Source: Candidatus Hydrogenedentota bacterium
GTDB lineage: Bacteria; Hydrogenedentota; Hydrogenedentia; Hydrogenedentales; CAITNO01
Direction of reading: 5' to 3'
DNA: 12,427 nt
Assembly (NCBI GenBank): GCA_903822375.1
Contig: CAIJOU010000740.1
Location: 1-12,427 of the forward strand
Each line of letters opens with the position of its first letter. Positions within the stretch are counted from its first letter, which is position 1. Both the position numbers and the translations under genes were made by a program. The notes under the pieces are model-generated. The model ran no database searches. It saw nothing but the letters and a program-made list of their open reading frames with translations, and was not told where the DNA came from. Below, piece by piece: positions 1 to 5,374 of the stretch.

Positions 1-2
1 AA

Positions 3-1439
3 TTGACGCGCGGCACCGTAATGCTACATTCCATGGACAGCGGAGACCTCGTGGTGGAGGCCGCGCACGACGTGGGCTCGCCCAGGCAGTATGACATACG
101 CTACCGGCGCGGCGAGGGCATTCTGGGACACGTGCTTGAGACCGGCCTGCCCGAGATCATCCGATCCATCGCCGACGAGCCGCGCTTCAAAGGCAGGCTC
201 TACCAGCGCGACACCCCGGAAGACCGCACAATCAGCTTTATCTGCGTGCCCATCACACTGGACAACGAGGTTGTCGGCACGCTCTCCGCCGACATGCTCT
301 ACGAGTCCGACCGGCGCCTGCTCGAATCCCAGCGCGTGCTCAGCATCGTCGCGAGCGTGATCGCCTATGACGTCAAGGCGCGCAGCCTGGCCAAAATCGC
401 GCGCCGCGGCCTGGAGGCCGAGAATCTCCGCCTCCGCAGCGCGCTGGGCGAGCGCTTCCACCCGGCAAACATCACCGGCAATTCCAACGTCATGCAGGGC
501 GTGTATGAGCGCATCGAGCTGGTGTCCAAGAGCGACACGACCGTGCTGGTCCGCGGCGAGTCGGGCACGGGAAAGGAACTGGTCGCATCGGCCATTCACT
601 ACAGCGGCATGCGCGCGAAAAGGCCGTTTGTAAAAATAAACTGTGCCGCGCTCAGCGAATCACTCATTGAAAGCGAACTCTTCGGCCATGAGAAGGGCGC
701 CTTCACCGGCGCGCTGCACGAGCGCATCGGCCGCATTGAGGAGGCGCAGGGGGGGAGTCTGTTTCTGGACGAGATAGGCGATTTCTCCCCCGCCATCCAG
801 GTCAAACTGCTTCGCGTGCTCCAGGAGCGCGAATACCAGCGCGTCGGCAGCAACAAGACTTTCAAGGCCGACGTGCGCATCATTGCCGCAACCAACCGCG
901 ACCTGGAACTGTCCGTGCAGGACGGCACGTTCCGGAACGATCTCTACTACAGGATAAACGTCTTTCCCATACATCTTCCCCCGCTGCGCCAGCGCAACAA
1001 CGACGTCATTCTGCTGGCGGATCATTTCGTCGAGACATTCTCCAAGAAACTCGAGAAGGAGGTGCGCCGCATCAGCACGGCCGCCCTGAATGCCATGCTG
1101 GCCTACCATTGGCCGGGGAATGTGCGCGAACTGGAGAACTGCATTGAACACGCTGTCCTGCTGAGCGACGACGGCGTGATCCACGCCCACAACCTGCCGC
1201 CCTCCCTTCAAATGCCGGAACTGACCGAGCGGCCCAAGGGCGGTTCGCTCAAACGCAATGTCCAGATCCTCGAAAAGGACATGGTCATTGACGCGCTGAA
1301 ACGGCACGAGGGGAATGTGAATGCGGCCGCGGAGGAACTGGGCATCACCGGCCGCATGGTGCGCTACAAGATTGAAACCCTGGACATAGACTATGTCGGG
1401 CTCTTCAAGAAACCCCGCGCCGCGCGCCGCCTTTCATAA
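3..1439 (+). CDS. nifA: NifA, sigma54-dependent nif transcription activator (5' end outside the window)
   Basis: This is a bacterial enhancer-binding protein expected to activate the downstream nif promoter with sigma54 RNA polymerase. The first codons are missing: the frame is open at base 1 and the GAF domain is already under way. Of 478 visible residues, about 1-125 form the rest of the GAF domain and 155-395 the AAA+ domain. The AAA+ domain has Walker A GESGTGKE (about 185-192), the sigma54-contacting GAFTGA loop (232-237) and Walker B SLFLDEIG. The C-terminal 50 or so residues form a Fis-type helix-turn-helix (NVNAAAEELGITGRMVRYKI). Only three cysteines are visible, and the linker between AAA+ and DNA-binding domain has none. 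The Cys-x4-Cys metal motif of oxygen-sensitive proteobacterial NifA is therefore absent. The position just before nifH supports NifA over another NtrC-family regulator. GAF-AAA-HTH regulators with other targets exist, but the context makes them unlikely. Confidence 0.92.
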   Translation: MTRGTVMLHSMDSGDLVVEAAHDVGSPRQYDIRYRRGEGILGHVLETGLPEIIRSIADEPRFKGRLYQRDTPEDRTISFICVPITLDNEVVGTLSADMLYESDRRLLESQRVLSIVASVIAYDVKARSLAKIARRGLEAENLRLRSALGERFHPANITGNSNVMQGVYERIELVSKSDTTVLVRGESGTGKELVASAIHYSGMRAKRPFVKINCAALSESLIESELFGHEKGAFTGALHERIGRIEEAQGGSLFLDEIGDFSPAIQVKLLRVLQEREYQRVGSNKTFKADVRIIAATNRDLELSVQDGTFRNDLYYRINVFPIHLPPLRQRNNDVILLADHFVETFSKKLEKEVRRISTAALNAMLAYHWPGNVRELENCIEHAVLLSDDGVIHAHNLPPSLQMPELTERPKGGSLKRNVQILEKDMVIDALKRHEGNVNAAAEELGITGRMVRYKIETLDIDYVGLFKKPRAARRLS

Positions 1440-1543
1440 CCGGCCCCATTCTTCGCGCCCCGCGTGTTCGGAACCTTCTCCGCCCCGGCACGCCGCTGCG
1501 GCCCTTCCCCGTGACTCCCGCGGGCGCTTCTGTGTCCCCTTGT

Positions 1544-1555
1544 GAAAGTCTTTTC
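1544..1555 (+). repeat. Imperfect palindrome related to the 1635-1646 site
   Basis: GAAAGTCTTTTC, preceded by GT, closely resembles the perfect palindrome GAAAGATCTTTC about 91 bases downstream, which is also preceded by GT. Two copies of a palindromic motif in one control region could be operator half-pairs. No regulator is identified, and the function is conjecture. Confidence 0.3.
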
Positions 1556-1634
1556 CGTGGACGGCACGGCGTACTGGCCCGTGCATGGCCGCCCAAGACA
1601 CCATGACAATTCTTTCCAAAACGGGATGTCTAGT

Positions 1635-1646
1635 GAAAGATCTTTC
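1635..1646 (+). repeat. Perfect 12-bp palindrome in the nifA-nifH gap
   Basis: GAAAGATCTTTC reads the same on both strands. It lies about 240 bases upstream of the -24 element of the nifH promoter, within enhancer range for a sigma54 activator, and has a degenerate relative at 1544-1555. A dimeric regulator could bind it, but it could also be chance. It does not match the known NifA site. Confidence 0.4.
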
Positions 1647-1707
1647 TCCGCCCGTCTCATGCCATTGCGGGCAGGGACGTTAGGGCGACCCGCCGGCGGG
1701 AAGGGGC

Positions 1708-1730
1708 TCCGAATTGTTCCGAATATTTCC
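1708..1730 (+). repeat. Two head-to-tail 10-bp repeats (TCCGAAT units)
   Basis: TCCGAAT occurs at 1708-1714 and again at 1718-1724. The adjacent ten-base units GAATTGTTCC and GAATATTTCC agree at 8 of 10 positions. A period of ten bases puts both copies on nearly the same face of the helix, as in cooperative protein binding sites. No family is recognised. Confidence 0.4.
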
Positions 1731-1807
1731 AGCGCTGCACAGAACCCTGCCCCTCCCTTCGCCCTGCAGACCGCCCGTCTTTCCGCGTCGCCCGTTTCCC
1801 ACAAGCG

Positions 1808-1836
1808 CGAAAACAGGCCATTCCAAGCTGTTTTCG
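1808..1836 (+). repeat. Inverted repeat CGAAAACAG-N11-CTGTTTTCG, candidate activator site
   Basis: Two perfect 9-base arms (1808-1816 and 1828-1836) are separated by 11 bases. The centre, near 1822, lies about 65 bases upstream of the -24 GG of the nifH promoter, a typical enhancer distance for sigma54 activators. It contains ACA and TGT, but in the reverse order and spacing of a NifA site (ACA-N13-TGT rather than TGT-N10-ACA). It is not followed by a T-run, so an intrinsic terminator is unlikely. It is the best symmetric candidate for the binding site of this NifA or of a second regulator. Confidence 0.5.
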
Positions 1837-1878
1837 GGCATTCCATAACGCGTCTACGATCGATGTTTCCTGATTCCA
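1820..1878 (+). repeat. Three ATTCCA direct repeats upstream of the nifH promoter
   Basis: ATTCCA occurs at 1820-1825, 1840-1845 and 1873-1878. The first two are part of the longer shared heptamer CATTCCA. Spacings of 20 and 33 bases are close to two and three helical turns. The last copy ends 8 bases before the -24 element. The first lies inside the spacer of the inverted repeat at 1808-1836. These could be direct-repeat binding sites, but this was noticed after the fact and no binding protein is known. Confidence 0.35.
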
Positions 1879-1885
1879 CCACTGT

Positions 1886-1901
1886 TGGCACGCCTGTTGC
1901 C
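1886..1901 (+). promoter_or_regulatory. Sigma54 (-24/-12) promoter of the nifH operon
   Basis: TGGCACGCCTGTTGCC matches the sigma54 consensus TGGCACG-N4-TTGCW at every defined position except the last. The GG of the -24 element (1887-1888) and the GC of the -12 element (1899-1900) are separated by exactly ten bases, as required. Transcription should begin near 1911-1913, giving a leader of about 90 nt before the nifH start. A sigma54 promoter here fits the NifA gene immediately upstream. I found no second sigma54 promoter in the other gaps of the cluster. Confidence 0.9.
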
Positions 1902-1912
1902 TAGTGAAGGGC

Positions 1913-1955
1913 ATGCATGGAGTGCATCCGGAACAACGCACACACAACGCGTGCG
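1913..1955 (+). other. Two small hairpins in the nifH leader
   Basis: ATGCA (1913-1917) can pair with TGCAT (1923-1927) over a 5-nt loop, and CGCAC (1937-1941) with GTGCG (1951-1955) over a 9-nt loop. The first would sit almost exactly at the predicted 5' end of the transcript. Such 5' hairpins can protect an mRNA from decay, which would suit the very highly expressed nifH. The stems are only five base pairs each, so this is tentative. The leader does not resemble a known riboswitch. Confidence 0.3.
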
Positions 1956-2002
1956 GATTCGGCCAATTCATCAACCGCCGCACAGCACAGGAGAGAAACA
2001 CA

Positions 2003-2827
2003 ATGCGCAAGATCGCTATCTACGGAAAGGGTGGCATCGGGAAATCAACGACGACGCAGAACACCGTGGCCGCGCTGGCAGAAATGGGCAAGCGTGTCAT
2101 GGTGGTGGGCTGCGACCCCAAGGCCGACTCGACACGGCTGCTCATGGGCGGGTTGGTGCAGAAGACCGTGCTGGACACCCTGCGCGACGAGGGCGAGGAC
2201 GTTGAACTGGACGACATCTGCAAGACCGGTTACGGGAAGACACGGTGCACCGAATCGGGCGGGCCCGAACCCGGCGTGGGCTGCGCGGGCCGGGGCATCA
2301 TCACCTCCATAAACATGCTGGAGCAGCTCGGCGCCTATGACGACTCGCAAAGGCTCGACTACACCTTCTACGACGTGCTCGGCGACGTGGTGTGCGGCGG
2401 GTTCGCCATGCCCATCCGCGAGGGCAAGGCAAAGGAGATTTACGTCGTGTGCTCCGGCGAGATGATGGCCATGTACGCCGCCAACAACATCTGCAAGGGC
2501 ATCGTGAAGTTCGCCCAGGCCGGCGGCGTCCGGCTTGGCGGCCTCATCTGCAACAGCCGCAACTGCGACAACGAGCGGGAGATGATTGAGGAACTGGCGC
2601 GCAAGATCGGCACGCAGATGATCCATTTCGTGCCGCGCGACAACGACGTGCAGCGCGCCGAAATCAACCGCAAGACCGTCATCGAGTGGAATCCGGAATG
2701 CGGGCAGGCCGAAGAGTACCGCATCCTGGCGCGCAACATCGAGAAGAATGAGATGTTCGTCGTCCCCAAGCCGCTCGCCATCGAGGAACTCGAGGCGCTG
2801 CTTATGGCTTTTGGTCTGGCCGCATAA
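2003..2827 (+). CDS. nifH: NifH, nitrogenase iron protein (dinitrogenase reductase)
   Basis: NifH is a homodimeric ATPase that carries one [4Fe-4S] cluster between subunits and delivers electrons to NifDK. It also takes part in FeMo-cofactor maturation. The protein has 274 residues, a normal length. Walker A GKGGIGKST is at about 8-16. The cluster ligands are Cys94 (in GVGCAGRG) and Cys131 (in VVCGGFAMP). Arg97 corresponds to Arg100 of Azotobacter NifH, the target of DraT ADP-ribosylation in some bacteria; no draT is in the window. Phrases such as VLDTLRDEGEDVELDDIC and ITSINMLEQLGAY are typical of cluster III NifH from anaerobes. The start at 2003 is favoured over the upstream in-frame codon at 1904, which lies in front of the predicted transcription start. 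It is preceded by the ribosome site AGGAGAG at 1989-1995. Confidence 0.98.
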   Translation: MRKIAIYGKGGIGKSTTTQNTVAALAEMGKRVMVVGCDPKADSTRLLMGGLVQKTVLDTLRDEGEDVELDDICKTGYGKTRCTESGGPEPGVGCAGRGIITSINMLEQLGAYDDSQRLDYTFYDVLGDVVCGGFAMPIREGKAKEIYVVCSGEMMAMYAANNICKGIVKFAQAGGVRLGGLICNSRNCDNEREMIEELARKIGTQMIHFVPRDNDVQRAEINRKTVIEWNPECGQAEEYRILARNIEKNEMFVVPKPLAIEELEALLMAFGLAA

Positions 2828-2861
2828 CCCGCCGTCACGGCGACAACAGGAGACAGCACCG

Positions 2862-3203
2862 ATGATCATGATTCGCGCGATAGTCCGCCCCGAAAAGTCA
2901 CACGAAGTGATGGGCGCGCTCATGTATGCCGGATTCCCGGCGGTCACCAAGATGGACGTGTACGGCCGCGGCAAGCAGCGCGGCATGAAGATAGGCGAAA
3001 TCACCTACGACGAACTGCCCAAGGAGATGCTGTTCACCGTGGTCAAGGACGAGGACAGGGATTTCGTCGTCGAGACGATTATCAAGGCGGCGCGCACCGG
3101 CGACAAGGGCGCCTTCGGCGACGGCAAGATCTTCGTGTCCGCAGTGGACTCGGTGTACACCGTGAGCACCGGCAGCCAGGACTTCCCGGCCAAAGAGGCA
3201 TAG
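2862..3203 (+). CDS. nifI1: NifI1, PII-family regulator of nitrogenase activity
   Basis: This 113-residue PII-like protein opens with MIMIRAIVRPEK, the usual NifI1 start. Its T-loop runs GRGKQRGMKIGEITYDELPK and it ends with the PII signature TGDKGAFGDGKIFVS. In methanogens NifI1 and NifI2 form a complex that binds NifDK directly and blocks it after an ammonium upshift, relieved by 2-oxoglutarate and ATP. The same role is inferred here. The GlnB uridylylation tyrosine context is absent, as in other NifI proteins. The start at 2862 has CAGGAGA (2847-2853) upstream; a second in-frame ATG at 2868 would shorten the protein by two residues. It lies 34 bases after nifH and 33 bases before nifI2. 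Confidence 0.93.
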   Translation: MIMIRAIVRPEKSHEVMGALMYAGFPAVTKMDVYGRGKQRGMKIGEITYDELPKEMLFTVVKDEDRDFVVETIIKAARTGDKGAFGDGKIFVSAVDSVYTVSTGSQDFPAKEA

Positions 3204-3236
3204 GCGCGTCCCGCCCCAACCCTGGAGAGCCATGAC

Positions 3237-3635
3237 ATGAAAGAGATTCTGGCGCTGGTGCGCATGAACATGATGAACGAAACAAAGAGTGCCCTGTCAG
3301 AGGCGGGCGTGTCCTCCTTCACCGCCCGCAAGGTGATGGGCCGCGGCAAGGGTAAGGTGGACTACCACATCCTCAAGGGCGCGGAGGCCGGCTACGACGA
3401 GGCCATCAACCAGCTTGGGCCGAACCCCAAGTTCATTCCCAAACGCATGCTGCAGGTCGTCCTGCCCGACGACATGGTGCCCGCGGCGGTCGAGGCCATC
3501 ATACGGGTCAACCAGACCGGCCATCCGGGCGACGGCAAGATTTTTGTGCTGCCCGTGCTCGACTCCGTCCGCATCCGCACCGGAGAGAGCGGAAAGCAGG
3601 TGCTGGACGAGGCACGAGCGAGGGCGAAGGCGTGA
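3237..3635 (+). CDS. nifI2: NifI2, PII-family regulator of nitrogenase activity
   Basis: This is the partner of NifI1, 132 residues long. Its T-loop region is longer than that of GlnB, from GRGKGKVDYHILKGAEAG to LGPNPKFIPKRM, which is the hallmark of NifI2. The PII C-terminal signature TGHPGDGKIFVLPV follows. By analogy with methanogen NifI2, it senses 2-oxoglutarate and energy state and acts with NifI1 on the NifDK protein rather than on transcription. The ribosome site GGAGAG (3224-3229) is 7 bases before ATG 3237. Another ATG at 3232 hits a stop after two codons and is not the start. Confidence 0.93.
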   Translation: MKEILALVRMNMMNETKSALSEAGVSSFTARKVMGRGKGKVDYHILKGAEAGYDEAINQLGPNPKFIPKRMLQVVLPDDMVPAAVEAIIRVNQTGHPGDGKIFVLPVLDSVRIRTGESGKQVLDEARARAKA

Positions 3636-3663
3636 GCGTGCTGTGCCACGCAGGCTAGGCGCA

Positions 3664-3677
3664 TGGCCCCTGGGCCA
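3664..3677 (+). other. Hairpin in the nifI2-nifD gap
   Basis: TGGCCC (3664-3669) and GGGCCA (3672-3677) are perfect complements only 2 bases apart. A stem of six pairs would close a 2-nt loop, or more realistically five pairs around four. A weaker GCGTG/CACGC pair lies about 20 bases upstream. This is the longest gap inside the operon (62 bases), between the regulatory and structural genes. No T-run follows, so it is not a standard terminator. It may stabilise the upstream nifH-nifI part of the message after cleavage, a role inferred from other nif operons. Confidence 0.4.
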
Positions 3678-3697
3678 GACGCAAAGGAAGTGAGAGT

Positions 3698-5353
3698 ATG
3701 CCAGAGACAGACACAGACAACCTGTTGAACAGGGTTGAGCCGGCTCCGGACCCGGAGACCGCAAAAGAATCCCTGCTCAAATCCTACCCCATCAAGGTGG
3801 CGCGCAAGCGCACCAAGCACATGGTGGTCAACAACCCGGCGGCGGCGCCGGTCATTCAGGCCAACGCCCGCACCATTCCGGGCATCATCACCCAGCGCGG
3901 TTGCAGTTATGCCGGATGCAAGGGCGTGGTGCTCGGACCCACGCGGGACATTGTCAACATCACCCACGGCCCGATTGGCTGCGGCTACTATTCATGGCTC
4001 ACCCGCCGCAACCAGACCCGGACCGAATCCGACCAGGACCACAACTACATACCCTACTGTTTCTCGACGGACATGCAGGAGCAGGAAATCGTGTTCGGCG
4101 GCGAGAAGAAGCTGGAGGCGGCCATTCAGGAGGCCTACGACCTCTTCCACCCCAAGGCCATCGCCGTGTTTGCCACCTGCCCCGTGGGGCTCATCGGCGA
4201 CGACATTCACCAGGTGAGCAAGCGCATGAGGGAGAAGCTCGGCATCAACGTGTTCGCCTTCAGCTGCGAGGGCTACCGCGGAGTCAGCCAGTCTGCGGGG
4301 CACCACATCGCCAACAACCAGCTCTTCAAACACGTGATCGGCCGGGGCACCACCCCCGTCGAGGGCAAATTCCGCATCAACCTGCTCGGCGAGTACAACA
4401 TCGGCGGGGATGCCTTTGTTCTGGAGGACCTGTTTGAGCGCTGCGGCATCACCCTGGTGTCCACCTTCAGCGGCAATTCCACCGTCGACGGTTTCGAGCG
4501 CGCGCACATGGCCGACCTTAACTGCGTGATGTGCCACCGCTCCATCAACTACGTCGCCGACATGATCGAGAAGAAGTACGGAATCCCCTGGTTTAAGGTC
4601 AACTTCATCGGGGCAAACTCCTCGGCCAAATCGCTTCGGCGTATAGCCCAGTATTTTGAGAACGAGGAACTGACCGCGCGCACGGAGCAGGTGATCGCCG
4701 AAGAGACGGCCAAGGCCGCCGCGGTCCAGGGCCGGATCCGGCCTCGCTGCGAAGGCAAGACGGCCATGCTGTTTGTCGGCGGGTCGCGCGCCCACCATTA
4801 CCAGGACCTTTTCAAGGAAATTGGCATGAAGACGGTCGCCGCGGGCTACGAGTTTGCGCACCGCGACGACTACGAGGGCCGCCGGGTGCTGCCCGACATC
4901 AAAGTGGACGCGGACAGCCGGAACATCGAGGAGCTGAGCGTCGAGCCGGATGCCGAACTGTACAACCCGCGCAAGAGCGCCGATGATATCGCGGCCTACA
5001 AGGCCCGCGAGTTCCACTTCAACGACTATGACGGCATGATGCCCGAGATGGAGGAGGGCACGCTCTCCATCGACGACATCAGCCACCACGAGACGGAGCG
5101 GCTCATCGAGATGTACCGGCCGGCCGTGTTCTGCGCCGGCATCAAGGAGAAATACGCCGTGCAGAAGATGGGCGTTCCCTGCAAGCAACTCCACAGCTAC
5201 GACTATGGCGGCCCCTATGCGGGATTTCAGGGCGCGATGAATTTCTACGAGGACATCGACCGCATGGTCAACGCCCGGGCGTGGGCATTCATCGACCCGC
5301 CCTGGAAGAAGCGCACCTCCCCGCAGCTCACGGCCCACTACGGCGACCAATAA
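3698..5353 (+). CDS. nifD: NifD, nitrogenase molybdenum-iron protein alpha chain
   Basis: NifD is the subunit that holds FeMo-cofactor, where N2 is reduced, and shares the P-cluster with NifK. All key residues are visible (Azotobacter number in brackets). P-cluster ligands are Cys69 (62), Cys95 (88) and Cys161 (154). FeMo-co ligands are Cys279 (275) in CVMCHRS and His499 (442) in LHSYDY. The active-site residues Val77 (70), Arg103 (96), Gln198 (191) and His202 (195) are kept. At 551 residues it is longer than the Azotobacter protein (492) because of an insertion of about 50 residues at roughly 389-440. That insertion is typical of clostridial-type (Group II) NifD. The vanadium- and iron-only forms are unlikely, since the insertion and NifI context fit the Mo enzyme and no nifG-type delta subunit is present. 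The ribosome site AAGGAAG lies 8 bases before the ATG. Confidence 0.97.
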   Translation: MPETDTDNLLNRVEPAPDPETAKESLLKSYPIKVARKRTKHMVVNNPAAAPVIQANARTIPGIITQRGCSYAGCKGVVLGPTRDIVNITHGPIGCGYYSWLTRRNQTRTESDQDHNYIPYCFSTDMQEQEIVFGGEKKLEAAIQEAYDLFHPKAIAVFATCPVGLIGDDIHQVSKRMREKLGINVFAFSCEGYRGVSQSAGHHIANNQLFKHVIGRGTTPVEGKFRINLLGEYNIGGDAFVLEDLFERCGITLVSTFSGNSTVDGFERAHMADLNCVMCHRSINYVADMIEKKYGIPWFKVNFIGANSSAKSLRRIAQYFENEELTARTEQVIAEETAKAAAVQGRIRPRCEGKTAMLFVGGSRAHHYQDLFKEIGMKTVAAGYEFAHRDDYEGRRVLPDIKVDADSRNIEELSVEPDAELYNPRKSADDIAAYKAREFHFNDYDGMMPEMEEGTLSIDDISHHETERLIEMYRPAVFCAGIKEKYAVQKMGVPCKQLHSYDYGGPYAGFQGAMNFYEDIDRMVNARAWAFIDPPWKKRTSPQLTAHYGDQ

Positions 5354-5374
5354 CAACTCCAGGAGAACCCGACC

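Larger units (their letters stand above)
1440..2002 (+). promoter_or_regulatory. nifA-nifH intergenic control region
   Basis: This 563-base stretch holds no gene I can support. It contains the nifH sigma54 promoter, a leader of about 90 nt and several short repeats, listed separately. The open frames that cross it on both strands run through promoter elements, resemble no known protein and have the look of GC-rich chance ORFs. I looked for the canonical NifA upstream site, TGT-N10-ACA, and did not find it. I also saw no clear intrinsic terminator for nifA, although small GC-rich inverted sequences lie just after its stop near 1480-1500. The length is generous for a gap between two genes, which suits enhancer sites plus DNA looping. 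Confidence 0.8.

Noticed and set aside
1484..1500. A second sigma54-like sequence, GGCACGCCGCTGCGG
   Set aside because: The -24-like GG is followed after ten bases by CG rather than GC, so the essential spacing is off by one, and no gene start follows closely.
1391..1891. Open frame on the minus strand, 166 codons, across the nifA end and the intergenic region
   Set aside because: It overlaps the nifA C-terminus, resembles no known protein and has an arginine-, alanine- and glycine-rich chance composition. A second minus-strand frame at 1657-2010 fails for the same reasons.
1542..1904. Open frame on the plus strand, 120 codons, in the intergenic region
   Set aside because: It runs through the sigma54 promoter and repeat elements, lacks a convincing ribosome site and has no recognisable protein motif.
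5140..5240. Apparent loss of a FeMo-cofactor histidine in NifD, because GPYAGF has Ala where Azotobacter has PYHGF
   Set aside because: By counting, the cofactor ligand is the histidine nine residues earlier (His442 in Azotobacter), which is present here as His499 in LHSYDY. The PYHGF histidine is residue 451 and not a ligand.
2003..5353. An alternative vanadium or iron-only nitrogenase
   Set aside because: nifD is followed directly by nifK with no small delta-subunit gene between them. The NifD insertion, the short NifK and a full nifENB-V cofactor set fit the molybdenum enzyme.
3992..5356. Long minus-strand frames opposite nifD, and similar ones opposite nifK and nifE
   Set aside because: They are mirror frames produced by GC-rich third codon positions of the real genes on the plus strand. 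They show no protein family features.
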